A stretch of 17,267 bases of DNA, from contig CAJODU010000075.1 of the NCBI GenBank assembly GCA_905233325.1, positions 1 through 17,267 of the forward strand. Reading direction: 5' to 3'. Below the pieces are notes generated by a model. It ran no database searches, was not told the origin of the DNA, and was given only the letters and a program-made list of their open reading frames with translations. The stretch comes from an uncultured Selenomonadaceae bacterium. Its GTDB lineage: Bacteria > Bacillota > Negativicutes > Selenomonadales > Selenomonadaceae. This document shows positions 1-7,928 of this stretch, in pieces. The position numbers and the translations under genes are program-made. Each line of letters begins with the position of its first letter. Within the stretch, counting starts at the first letter, position 1.

Positions 1-139
1 TTTTGAGGTAGAATTTAAATTCATTTTGGAACTCGCGATCTTCGCGGGCTTCTTCATAAGCCTTTTCAGTTTCTTTCAATGCAGGCATAACTATTTCAGG
101 GACAAATTGACCGCCATATTTGCCAAAGCGATCTTCCAT
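1..139 (-). CDS. trpB: Tryptophan synthase beta chain, N-terminal part (runs off window edge)
   Basis: Only the first 46 codons are present. The reading frame starts at an ATG at 137-139, preceded on the minus strand by GGAGATGG as ribosome binding site. The peptide begins MEDRFGKYGGQFVPEIVMPA and continues with a charged helix. This is the typical start of TrpB, the PLP enzyme that joins indole (made by TrpA) and serine to give tryptophan in the cytoplasm. The catalytic lysine and the rest of the protein lie outside the window. The gene follows murF by 34 bases with no visible terminator between them, so the two are probably co-transcribed. That is an odd pairing, because trpB normally sits in a trp operon; the genes to the left are not visible. 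Confidence 0.9.
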   Translation of the reverse strand, partial: MEDRFGKYGGQFVPEIVMPALKETEKAYEEAREDREFQNEFKFYLK

Positions 140-173
140 GGAACCATCTCCAATCTGGTTTAATAGTTAGGAT

Positions 174-1496
174 TTAATTTTGAATTGCCAATTCAATTAT
201 TTTTTCAAGTTTCATACCGCGTGAGGCTTTAAAGAGTACAGTATCACCCGATTGAATAATCTTTTTGAGAGCCTCGGCGGTCTCTTCGTGTGTATCGAAA
301 CTCATAACCCTTTCAGCCTCAAGTCCTGCACCTCTGGCACCGTCTGCAATGAATCTTGCAAGAGTGCCGAAGGTGAGCAGGAAGTCAAAGTCAGCATTAG
401 CCACCTCACGGCCAACCTCTCTGTGAGCCTCTTCAGCAATGTGGCCGAGTTCCAGCATATCACCAAGAACGGCGATCTTGCGGCCTTTCGCCAATTCGGC
501 GGTGGTCTTGATTGAAACTCTCATCGAGGCGGGAGCGGCATTATAGGCATCGTTGATAATCGTCAAGCCGTCTCTTTCAGTGACCTGGAACCTCATCGCA
601 GTAGTCTCAAGCTCGTCAAAACCCGCCTGAATATCCTCACAGCTCAAGCCGGACTCAAGAGCGGCACAAATGGCAGCCAAGGAATCAAGGACGTTGTGCT
701 TGCCGAGCAGGTTAATTTTGAAGGTATAATCAGCGATACCACGCACTTTGAAGGTAGTCGCTGTCGAATCGTTTTCAATATCAAAGGCTTGCAGATCAGC
801 CTCATGATCGATACCGAAAGTCAGCACTTTGACACCCGCAGCCGCCTTGTCCTTCATCGCGAGGACGTTGGGATCATCAGCATTGAGAATGACAATTCCG
901 CCGCTTTTGATTGAAGTGACAAGCTCCGACTTGGCAAGGGCAATGTTTTCGATAGAGCCGAGCAATTCAATATGGGTCTCAGTGACGTTGATGACAATAC
1001 CCATAGTCGGCTTGACAATCTCAGCGAGAGCGTCAATCTGGTGAAAGCCGCGCATACCTATCTCAACAACCGCAGCCTTGTGAGATTCGTTAAGTCCCAA
1101 AAGTGTAAGTGGGACACCAATCTCATTATTGAAGTTTTTTGAGGTCTTTTGAACGGCACCAAGTCTGCTGAGGGCGGCGGCGGTGAGGTCTTTGGTGGTG
1201 GTCTTGCCGTTGGAACCTGTAATCGCAACCACAGGAATATTAAACTTCTCACGCCAAAGACGAGCGAAACTCTGATACGCTGCAAGAGTGTCCTCAACCT
1301 TCAGCACAAGCCCGTTAGTTGGCAGCTTGTCTTTTGGACAGTCAACACTGACAACCACACCGGCAGCACCCTTCTTGACAGCCTCAATGGCAAAATCCTC
1401 GCCGTTGAAGTTCTCACCCTTCAACGCAATGAATAATGATCCCTCGGTGATTTTGCGGCTGTCGGTGACTATATCATTAAATGTAAATTTAGGCAT
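174..1496 (-). CDS. murF: UDP-N-acetylmuramoyl-tripeptide--D-alanyl-D-alanine ligase
   Basis: MurF adds D-Ala-D-Ala to the UDP-MurNAc-tripeptide with ATP, the last cytoplasmic step of peptidoglycan precursor synthesis. The 440-residue protein has the Mur-ligase order: an N-terminal domain with TDSRKITEGSLFIALKGE (about 11-28), the ATP P-loop ITGSNGKTTTKD (about 92-103), the NFNNEIGVPLTLL segment that follows it in MurF, and a C-terminal ligase domain with NDAYNAAPASM and VLGDMLELG. The start is the ATG at 1494-1496, behind a strong GGAGG five bases away. The N-terminus is short: MurF proteins usually have some 15-25 residues before the DSR motif, here only 11. A -35/-10 pair lies just upstream (1531-1559). 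trpB follows closely. Confidence 0.96.
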   Translation of the reverse strand: MPKFTFNDIVTDSRKITEGSLFIALKGENFNGEDFAIEAVKKGAAGVVVSVDCPKDKLPTNGLVLKVEDTLAAYQSFARLWREKFNIPVVAITGSNGKTTTKDLTAAALSRLGAVQKTSKNFNNEIGVPLTLLGLNESHKAAVVEIGMRGFHQIDALAEIVKPTMGIVINVTETHIELLGSIENIALAKSELVTSIKSGGIVILNADDPNVLAMKDKAAAGVKVLTFGIDHEADLQAFDIENDSTATTFKVRGIADYTFKINLLGKHNVLDSLAAICAALESGLSCEDIQAGFDELETTAMRFQVTERDGLTIINDAYNAAPASMRVSIKTTAELAKGRKIAVLGDMLELGHIAEEAHREVGREVANADFDFLLTFGTLARFIADGARGAGLEAERVMSFDTHEETAEALKKIIQSGDTVLFKASRGMKLEKIIELAIQN

Positions 1497-1530
1497 AATT
1501 CCTCCAAAAAATTATTTCATTTTTCTTTCA

Positions 1531-1559
1531 AGTTTACCATTAATTGAAAAAAAAAACAA
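1531..1559 (-). promoter_or_regulatory. Candidate sigma-70 promoter of murF
   Basis: On the minus strand, TTGTTT (1554-1559), a 17-base spacer and TAAACT (1531-1536) lie about 35 bases before the murF start. The -10 box is a poor match, and the -35 box overlaps the T-run of the upstream terminator, so this is a modest call. Confidence 0.35.
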
Positions 1560-1572
1560 GTATTTCACTTGT
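1547..1572 (-). terminator. Intrinsic terminator after the heptosyltransferase gene
   Basis: On the minus strand, ACAAGT-GAAAT-ACTTGT forms a six-pair stem (1556-1572) followed by a run of T (template A at 1547-1555). It lies about 40 bases after the stop of the heptosyltransferase gene. The stem is short and AT-rich, but the T tract is long. Confidence 0.55.
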
Positions 1573-1612
1573 GTATATATTTAAAGTCGGCTATTAATTT
1601 TTGAGTATTTTT

Positions 1613-2869
1613 TTATCTCTTTAGATTATTTTTTACGTCAGCGATCAATCTGTCTATTGCATCGATCACCTGTTGTGCAGATATTTTCTTAGAACATTCA
1701 TAAATTTGGTCTGTCTCTTTATATCTCGGACAGTAAAATATCTCTTTGTAATTATAACGCATATCATTAAAACAACCATTACAAACAAGGTTATTATAAA
1801 TTCTGTAAGGTGTTTTAAATTCATGCCAAGGCTTAGTAATGCCGCTAATCATTATGACAGGAGTATTTGTTGACCAAGCCAACCAAGCAAGTCCGCTGCT
1901 TAGACCTATGAAAAAATCAGCATAAGCCAAGAGATTTATTCTCTCTATCAAGGGAATGTCGCCCGTGAAATCTTCAGCACCCTCCGGCACTTTAACAACA
2001 TTTCCATAATTTGCAGCCTCATTTTCTTTATCAATGCAAAGCACCCTGTATCCGAGTTCCTTGAGATACTTGACAACGAAATTCCAGCCGTTGGGATTTA
2101 ACCAAGTTTTGGGAGTGCCGGAAGCCTGAACTGCAATACAAACGTAAGGCTCTTTTATTTGACGCTCTTTTGTAGGGTGAAAAATAACTTTTTCATCAAT
2201 TTTTATATGCCAGCCTAAAATCGAATGTCCAAATTTTTTTAAAGGAATGGCTCTTATATTTTCTGTTGAAGTGATAGGCTCGTTAAAATTTTGACCAACC
2301 ATATAGTAAGTAGCATAATTTTCGTCTGAAATATCGTCACTGAGTTTTATATCAGTATAATAGAGTTTTATAATATCTTGCATATATTTCGGAACAGTAC
2401 AGGATACTTGACAGTTGTAAAAATTTTTAAATGCTCTCATATATGGAAATAAGATTATATTATCACCCATAGCACTATTTGGAAACATAAAATGGACATG
2501 CTGTTCAGTAGGATCAAAACGATGATAAAAACATATCACGCCATTTAAAGCCAATGTTATCTCCCAATGTACAAAAAACTTTTCAACGGAAATCAAAGTG
2601 GCTCCCGTTAAAATATCTTCGTCCATAAAGACAAAATTGCTGGAATAATCGCTGATTTTGACATGCCAATTACCCTTTGGAATTTGCAGTCGAAGTCCAT
2701 CATTAAAGTCTAACAAAACATCAGGTATGCCGGTTTCACCGAGAATGGGGCTTTTCGTTGCATATTTAGACTCGAAGAAAGACAGATTGCCGAATAATTT
2801 TTTAGAGAAACTGCCGGTTTCGCCGCCATATAAGAAACGAATAGGATATTTGCATTGCATTTGAGTCAT
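1613..2869 (-). CDS. Autotransporter strand-loop-strand O-heptosyltransferase (TibC/Aah-like, BAHT family)
   Basis: This family transfers heptose from ADP-heptose to serines on the passenger repeats of AIDA-type autotransporters and related adhesins in the cytoplasm, before export. The C-terminal half carries the GT9/GT-B-like segment FIGLSSGLAWLAWSTNTPVI followed by the family's four-cysteine iron site: CNGC (C363, C366), YCP (C380) and YECS (C392), at spacings like those in TibC. The N-terminal half has an MGDNIILFPYMRAF segment typical of the family. The start is taken at the ATG at 2867-2869 (418 residues), because AAGGTG lies six bases ahead of it; the GTG at 2876-2878 is part of that site. 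A glucosaminidase-TPR gene ends 26 bases upstream, so the two are probably co-transcribed. No autotransporter substrate is in the window. Confidence 0.88.
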   Translation of the reverse strand: MTQMQCKYPIRFLYGGETGSFSKKLFGNLSFFESKYATKSPILGETGIPDVLLDFNDGLRLQIPKGNWHVKISDYSSNFVFMDEDILTGATLISVEKFFVHWEITLALNGVICFYHRFDPTEQHVHFMFPNSAMGDNIILFPYMRAFKNFYNCQVSCTVPKYMQDIIKLYYTDIKLSDDISDENYATYYMVGQNFNEPITSTENIRAIPLKKFGHSILGWHIKIDEKVIFHPTKERQIKEPYVCIAVQASGTPKTWLNPNGWNFVVKYLKELGYRVLCIDKENEAANYGNVVKVPEGAEDFTGDIPLIERINLLAYADFFIGLSSGLAWLAWSTNTPVIMISGITKPWHEFKTPYRIYNNLVCNGCFNDMRYNYKEIFYCPRYKETDQIYECSKKISAQQVIDAIDRLIADVKNNLKR

Positions 2870-2904
2870 ATGGTTCACCTTATTGATATCTTACTTCTTG
2901 GTCT

Positions 2905-4110
2905 TTATGCAGGATTCAATAGCCTTCTTGTTGGCAAGTTATTTGTGCTGTTGACTTCGTGGGCTTTCTGTATATCCGCATAAGCCTCTTGGTACATATT
3001 CTGCTTGAAGTGGGCAATGGCTATTTCATTGTGAGCGTCGGCAGTTACGGCCTCAAGTTCCAGTACACTTCTGAAGTCAGCTATAGCATTTTCGTAGTCA
3101 CCATTGAGAAGTTTGAGATGACCGCGATTGTAGAAGGCTTGAGTGAATTGATCGTCGATAGCGAGCAGCTTGTCATAAGTCTCAATGGCATCCTTGCTTT
3201 TGCCGAGTGTCTCATAAGTGACGGCAAGGTTGTAAAGGGCGTCGGCAGAATCAGGTTTCAAGAGGACGGCGGACTCAAAATCATCAATGGCGTTGTAATA
3301 GTCGTTGTCCGAGCCTGCCTCACCGCGGGCGAAGTAGACAAGGCCGCGATAGACGAACATATCAGCCGTCGGGGCGTTGAGTTTGAGATTGCGGTTAGCA
3401 GCGGCGAGGGATTCAGCGGAACCGTCAGGCATCTGTGCTTGCTGCCAATATTTGATAATATCCTGTCCGTAAGTTTTACCGGGGACTGCCCAAATACCGT
3501 TGAGATTGACCCAATACTTGGTCTTGCCGAATACTTCCGGTCTGTTGTTTTTGAGGTGATCATAGCGAGGATCAACGATTGCGAGTTTAGGCGGACGAGG
3601 TGAGGTATAGGCAAGAAGATGCTGAATATGAGCACGGGCACCTACCTGCGGCGATTCAAAGGTATGTCCGGGCACCTTGTTGCCGGTTGCACCAAGTCCG
3701 CAGTAGTTATTCTGCGAGGGACTAACATCACCGCCATAACCGAAGAAACCGGTCTCCTTGAAAGCCTGACAGAGGGCTACATCGGGACGAATCCCCTCAC
3801 GGTCAGCCTCTTCGTAGTAGATTTGAATAATCTGCTTGGGCGTGCAATTCAGCAAAGGCTTAGGATTGCGTTTCAACAGGTATCTGAGCATTTGTGCTTG
3901 TGTTGCCTCTGCCGGTCCCAAAATGGTTATTTTCTCCGGTGAGACTTTGTTCAATACAAGCGGTTCAAGTTTAGGCTTGGCGTCAATGAGTTCGATTGCC
4001 GCCAACTTTTTCTTGTCGAATTTGACTTTAGTTGCCGCCTCTGTTGAGGTAATCATCGCCAGCACAATGAATACCGTCAACATTATGGCTGTAACGTTCT
4101 TGTTCAACAT
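2905..4110 (-). CDS. Secreted glucosaminidase (GH73-like) with C-terminal TPR repeats
   Basis: The 401-residue protein has an N-terminal signal peptide (about 1-26, hydrophobic core LTVFIVLAMI, ending STEAA). A glucosaminidase-type lysozyme-fold domain follows at about 90-225, with ALCQAFKETGFFGYGGDV (probable catalytic Glu119) and NNYCGLGATG, as in Flg/LytG-type N-acetylglucosaminidases that cut peptidoglycan. About 245-385 is a set of TPR repeats (for example ADALYNLAVTYETLGKSKDA). The product is predicted to act in the periplasm on the cell wall, with the TPR part binding a partner. The start ATG follows AAGGAG nine bases away. The last ten codons (LPTRRLLNPA) may be out of frame: another frame at the same place reads ANKKAIESCIKTKK and stops at 2891-2893. 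The heptosyltransferase gene follows directly. Confidence 0.85.
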   Translation of the reverse strand: MLNKNVTAIMLTVFIVLAMITSTEAATKVKFDKKKLAAIELIDAKPKLEPLVLNKVSPEKITILGPAEATQAQMLRYLLKRNPKPLLNCTPKQIIQIYYEEADREGIRPDVALCQAFKETGFFGYGGDVSPSQNNYCGLGATGNKVPGHTFESPQVGARAHIQHLLAYTSPRPPKLAIVDPRYDHLKNNRPEVFGKTKYWVNLNGIWAVPGKTYGQDIIKYWQQAQMPDGSAESLAAANRNLKLNAPTADMFVYRGLVYFARGEAGSDNDYYNAIDDFESAVLLKPDSADALYNLAVTYETLGKSKDAIETYDKLLAIDDQFTQAFYNRGHLKLLNGDYENAIADFRSVLELEAVTADAHNEIAIAHFKQNMYQEAYADIQKAHEVNSTNNLPTRRLLNPA

Positions 4111-4131
4111 TAATCATTACTCCTTCTATAG

Positions 4132-4168
4132 GGTGAACAGCACCACCACTACAGGTTACTTGCTCACC
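4132..4168 (-). promoter_or_regulatory. Stem-loop in the leader of the glucosaminidase-TPR gene
   Basis: In the 73-base gap after the chemoreceptor gene, the minus strand can fold as GGTGAGCA / TGTTCACC, eight pairs with one G-U, around a 21-base loop that has a further ACC/GGT pairing. No T tract follows, so it is not an ordinary terminator. It ends about 12 bases before the AAGGAG ribosome binding site. I recognise no known riboswitch family here. Confidence 0.4.
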
Positions 4169-4183
4169 GTCAAATTCACATTA

Positions 4184-5890
4184 TTAAATCTTGAATCTGT
4201 CAACCTGTTCCATGAGACGTCTTGCACTTGACTCGGTCTCGTTCATCTTCTCACTGATTTCGTGAGCATTTTCTGCCATCATTGAAACCTTTTCGGCTAT
4301 GCTGGTATTACCGAGGGCACCTTCATGAGTAGCTTTGCCGATATCCTCCATAGCTCTCGTCATTGTCTGAATGGATTGCATGAGATTAGTCGCACGCTTA
4401 TTGCTTTGTCTTGCCCATTCTTTGACATATTCCGCATCTTTCTTGTACTGCTCGGCGGTCTCACCCATATCTTGATAGTCTTTCATGACTGTGTTGTTGA
4501 TGAATTGAAGGATCTCATCAGCACCCTTCGAGAGCTCATTGACCGAGGCGACAACCTGCTCGGTGAGGGTCTTGATGTTACCTGCAGAGCCGGCGGTCTG
4601 TTCAGCGAGCTTGCGGACTTCATCAGCAACGACGGCAAAACCGCGGCCATGCTCGCCGGCACGGGCTGCCTCAATGGCGGCGTTGAGAGCGAGGAGGTTG
4701 GTCTGGTCGGCGATGTTGACTATCTCACCGGTGAAACGCTCAATATCACTGACTACCTGTGCGGATTTAATAGCCTTCTCAAGTGAAACTTTTGCCTGTT
4801 CGTATAGTTCCTCACTCAGCTTGATAGATTTGTTGGTATTCTCCTCAAGTCGGGCAGCACGGTCGTCAATCTCGTTGGAATAGGCTTCGCTGTCTTTGGC
4901 CTCATCGGAGGTATTCTTGATTTCTTCGTTGACACTGTCGCTGAGGTTCTGCATGTTGGAGGTTGTTGCGGCGGTCTCTTCGGTGCTTGCTGCCATCTCC
5001 TCAGTTACAGCAGACATATCCTGCGTATGCTCGTCCAGTTTTTTGATGAGCTCTTGGACAGTCTCCGCCATGGTTACGCTGTTTTGAGCCTCTTCGCGGA
5101 CACTTTTCAAAATATCCCTCAAGCCTGTCTGCATTTTGGAAAGAGCAACCGCCACTGTGCCTATTTCGTCGCCGCGCTGCAAGAGTTCAGGCGGCACTTC
5201 TTCAGTGAGATCGCCTTTAGCAACCGTACTGAGAGCCTCAACCGCACCTGCAAGCGGATTGGATATACCGCGGGCAATGATAATCGCCGCCGCGATACCG
5301 AACACAAGACCTAAGATTATGATTGCGGCAAATATCTTGACAGAAAGGTCATATCTTTGATTGTTAGCCTCAAATAATACCTTGCCTTGATAGACATTCT
5401 GCGGAGTGATAGCGTCGAGATCGTTGGCAATGGGTTTCGTCAGCATAAGATTTTTGTAGATTTTGATTCTGTCTTCGGGTGAATTGCCGAGTGCCTTTGT
5501 GGCGTTGACGGCGGCGGTTGCCTCACTTAAATGAGATATAAGGGAATCAATGGCTTGCTTGGAGTCCTCATTGCGGACTATATCTTTGAGCTTTTCCGCG
5601 TCGCTGTTGATTCTGCTGAGTCTCTCAAGAATATCATCATGAAGAACGCCGCGATCAATACTGCTGCCACCTATCAAAATGTAGGTAATATCACCGTCAA
5701 GCAGACGGAAGTTGCTGTTGGCATCATTAATGAACTGCGTCGCCATCAGGTTGGATTGATACATCTCATCAATGGAATCTTTAGCATTGCTGTTGAAGTA
5801 AATACCTATACCGGCAACAATGCAGGTTATGATAATCATAACGATGGCAAGGAACATAACTTTGAATTTAACGGACAAATTCTCCAACAT
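4184..5890 (-). CDS. Methyl-accepting chemotaxis protein
   Basis: This 568-residue membrane chemoreceptor has TM1 at about 11-32, an extracytoplasmic helical sensor of about 150 residues (four-helix-bundle type), TM2 at about 185-207, HAMP at about 208-260 (GISNPLAGAVEALSTVAKGD), then a long methyl-accepting coiled coil. Its hairpin tip is canonical (NLLALNAAIEAARAGE and RGFAVVADEVRKLAEQ), the site that binds CheA and CheW. It ends in RFKI with no CheR/CheB-docking pentapeptide. The start ATG is preceded by GAGGTG, which overlaps the stop of the upstream binding-protein gene, suggesting coupled translation. It is the last gene of a three-gene operon with two binding lipoproteins, so it may sense ligand-loaded binding protein; that link is inferred from gene order. 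Confidence 0.95.
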   Translation of the reverse strand: MLENLSVKFKVMFLAIVMIIITCIVAGIGIYFNSNAKDSIDEMYQSNLMATQFINDANSNFRLLDGDITYILIGGSSIDRGVLHDDILERLSRINSDAEKLKDIVRNEDSKQAIDSLISHLSEATAAVNATKALGNSPEDRIKIYKNLMLTKPIANDLDAITPQNVYQGKVLFEANNQRYDLSVKIFAAIIILGLVFGIAAAIIIARGISNPLAGAVEALSTVAKGDLTEEVPPELLQRGDEIGTVAVALSKMQTGLRDILKSVREEAQNSVTMAETVQELIKKLDEHTQDMSAVTEEMAASTEETAATTSNMQNLSDSVNEEIKNTSDEAKDSEAYSNEIDDRAARLEENTNKSIKLSEELYEQAKVSLEKAIKSAQVVSDIERFTGEIVNIADQTNLLALNAAIEAARAGEHGRGFAVVADEVRKLAEQTAGSAGNIKTLTEQVVASVNELSKGADEILQFINNTVMKDYQDMGETAEQYKKDAEYVKEWARQSNKRATNLMQSIQTMTRAMEDIGKATHEGALGNTSIAEKVSMMAENAHEISEKMNETESSARRLMEQVDRFKI

Positions 5891-5902
5891 TAGACGCGCA
5901 CC

Positions 5903-6832
5903 TCACTTTTTAAATTGTGATAAATTCTCTTTGGTGATCGAAACGAATGGGACATTGACATTAGACGGTTTCTGCCCCTTTAAGGCTTGCTCTGCAAGTT
6001 CAACGGCACCCGCACCTTGCTTGGCGGCGTCCTGCTTGATAGTCTGCACCATTTCACCTGCCGCAACTGCCTTCAACGCATCGTCAACTGCGTCAACGCC
6101 GGTGACTTGGCAGCCTTGCAGACGATTAGTTGCTTTTAAAGCAGCCAATGCACCCAATGCCATCTGATCATTGCCACATACAACGCCGTCAATCTTAGGG
6201 AATAAACTGAGCCATTGTACCATAATTTTCATAGCCTCGACCCTGCTCCAGTTGGCACTTTGCATATCAAGTATCTTGACATCAGGTCTCTTTGACGCAA
6301 TATCCTTACTAAAACCTTCCCAACGCTGAATAGCATTCTTTTGGTTGCCTTCACCTTCAAGATAGACTATATTTGCACCTTGCGGGAGAGTTTTGGCGAG
6401 GTATTCTGCTTGCATCTTCCCCGCCTCAGCCTCGTCGGAGAATACGTCCACATGTTCACCGCCGGCTATGGAACGGTTGATTGTTATTACGGTTATACCT
6501 GCCTCATTTGCTTGTTCAACCGTAGGAACAATAAGTTTCCCATCTGCGGCGATCAGGACTATAGCCTTATAATCTCCTGCCAAAACTTCCTTCATCTGAT
6601 CAATCTGAAGATTTATATCACCTTTAGCGTCGAAGTATTCTACATTTAATCCCTTACTTGACGCACCTTTTTCAAATTCTGTCTTTATTATATTGACAAA
6701 AACATCACTGTCGTCAAAATTTAGATAGGCAATGCCACCGCCACCTCCCCCGCTGCCGCCGCAGCCTGCCGCAAGAGTGACTGCCAACAGCATTGCAATG
6801 AGCAAACTTGAGATTTTCTTCAATCCGTTCAT
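5903..6832 (-). CDS. Sugar-type periplasmic binding lipoprotein (Peripla_BP_4 / RbsB-like), paralogue 1
   Basis: The 309-residue protein has a lipoprotein signal ending in the lipobox LAAGC (Cys24), then a glycine-rich tether (GGSGGGGGG) and a type I periplasmic binding fold. Typical family segments are FDAKGDINLQIDQMKEVLAG, the hinge-proximal VITINRSIAGGEHVDVFSDE, GANIVYLEGE, IDGVVCGNDQMALGALAALK and VTGVDAVDDALKAV. Such proteins bind ribose, galactose or other small ligands for ABC uptake or chemotaxis. The ligand cannot be read from the sequence. No ABC ATPase or permease gene is adjacent. Instead a paralogue lies 42 bases upstream and a chemoreceptor lies directly downstream, its ribosome binding site overlapping this gene's TGA. 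A sensing role is therefore likely but inferred. Confidence 0.9.
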   Translation of the reverse strand: MNGLKKISSLLIAMLLAVTLAAGCGGSGGGGGGIAYLNFDDSDVFVNIIKTEFEKGASSKGLNVEYFDAKGDINLQIDQMKEVLAGDYKAIVLIAADGKLIVPTVEQANEAGITVITINRSIAGGEHVDVFSDEAEAGKMQAEYLAKTLPQGANIVYLEGEGNQKNAIQRWEGFSKDIASKRPDVKILDMQSANWSRVEAMKIMVQWLSLFPKIDGVVCGNDQMALGALAALKATNRLQGCQVTGVDAVDDALKAVAAGEMVQTIKQDAAKQGAGAVELAEQALKGQKPSNVNVPFVSITKENLSQFKK

Positions 6833-6874
6833 AATGATCGTCCTTCCTAAATACTTAAACCAGCTGCTAATATT

Positions 6875-7807
6875 CTACTTCTTGAATTGTGTCAAATTCT
6901 CCTTTGTGATTGAGGTAAATGGCACCTGTATATCAGAGGGCTTGCCGCCCTTGCTGATTTGCTCAAGGACAGTGACAACACCTGCCGCTTGTTGAACGCC
7001 GTCCTGCTTGACTGTTTGGATCATGTCACCACTCTCAACTGCCTTCAAGGCCTCATCAACGGCGTCAATGCCGGAGACTTGGCAGCCTGTCAGACGGTTG
7101 GCGGCTTTTAGGGCGGCTATTGCACCGAAGGCCATTTGATCATTCCCGCAAACAACTGCATCAATCTTAGGGTAGCAGGAGAGCCACAGCGACATTATCT
7201 TCATTGCCTCTGCCTTGCTGAATTTGCCGTCCTGCATATCCAAAATATGTACATCAGGCCTCTTTGCCAGCAATTCCTTACTAAAACCCTCCCAACGAGC
7301 AATCGAAAGTTTAAGACTGCTTGTACCTTCAAGGTAGACGATGTTGGCACCTTGAGGAAGAGTCTTCATCATATAATCAGCCTGGAGCTTACCCGCCTCA
7401 TACTCATCAGAAAAGACTCTGATTCTGTCACCGCCGTTGGAATCACGATTAACGGTAACAATAGGGATCCCCAGCTCATTGGCACGATCAATAAAAGGTA
7501 TGATACCGTCACCATCAATGGCAAGAAGGACTATAGCTTGGGGATTGGCGTCAAGGGCGTCTTTCATCTGATCAATCTGCGTGTTGCTGTCACCTTTGGC
7601 GTCGAAGTAGTCAATTTTCAATCCCTTGCTTTCGGCACCTTTGAGAATTTCATCTCTGATTAACATTCCGCCAAATTTATCTGTGCCGTCGAAGTTGAGA
7701 TAGACAATTTTGTCACTTTTGTCACCGTCGCAGCCTGTAAACAAAAGACCGACCAGGAATAATCCGAAGATAAAACCTAATCGGTGCCTTATAAAATTCA
7801 TATTCAT
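6875..7807 (-). CDS. Sugar-type periplasmic binding lipoprotein (Peripla_BP_4 / RbsB-like), paralogue 2
   Basis: This is the first gene of the binding-protein/chemoreceptor operon. It closely resembles the next gene along most of its length (FDAKGDSNTQIDQMKDAL, GANIVYLEGT, IDAVVCGNDQMAFGAIAALK, VSGIDAVDEALKAV, and the same ending in SITKENLTQFKK), so the pair arose by tandem duplication. The lipobox is LLFTGC (Cys26), and the tether is acidic and lysine-rich rather than glycine-rich. Residues near the expected ligand pocket differ between the copies (VNRDSNGGDRIRVF here, INRSIAGGEHVDVF in the other), which suggests different ligands. I start it at the ATG at 7805-7807 (310 residues), six bases after AGGAAGGGCGGCG; an in-frame ATG six codons earlier lies before that site. 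A consensus promoter precedes it. Confidence 0.9.
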   Translation of the reverse strand: MNMNFIRHRLGFIFGLFLVGLLFTGCDGDKSDKIVYLNFDGTDKFGGMLIRDEILKGAESKGLKIDYFDAKGDSNTQIDQMKDALDANPQAIVLLAIDGDGIIPFIDRANELGIPIVTVNRDSNGGDRIRVFSDEYEAGKLQADYMMKTLPQGANIVYLEGTSSLKLSIARWEGFSKELLAKRPDVHILDMQDGKFSKAEAMKIMSLWLSCYPKIDAVVCGNDQMAFGAIAALKAANRLTGCQVSGIDAVDEALKAVESGDMIQTVKQDGVQQAAGVVTVLEQISKGGKPSDIQVPFTSITKENLTQFKK

Positions 7808-7851
7808 CGCCGCCCTTCCTGACATTGCTAATACAACAAATACTCTAAATA

Positions 7852-7880
7852 ATTATATTATTTGAAATATTACCTGTCAA
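7852..7880 (-). promoter_or_regulatory. Consensus sigma-70 promoter of the binding-protein/chemoreceptor operon
   Basis: On the minus strand, TTGACA (7875-7880), a 17-base spacer and TATAAT (7852-7857) match the sigma-70 consensus exactly. They lie about 45 bases before the first binding-protein gene. The perfect match predicts strong basal expression unless a repressor acts. I saw no clear operator palindrome. Confidence 0.88.
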
Positions 7881-7928
7881 GCGCGATTCTGTGATTTTTG
7901 ATATATTGGAATTTCTTTTATCCTGCTG

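Noticed and set aside
2959..3603. Plus-strand 214-codon ORF opposite the glucosaminidase-TPR gene
   Set aside because: The opposite strand encodes clear TPR repeats and a signal peptide in the proper frame; this frame has no family features and no ribosome binding site.
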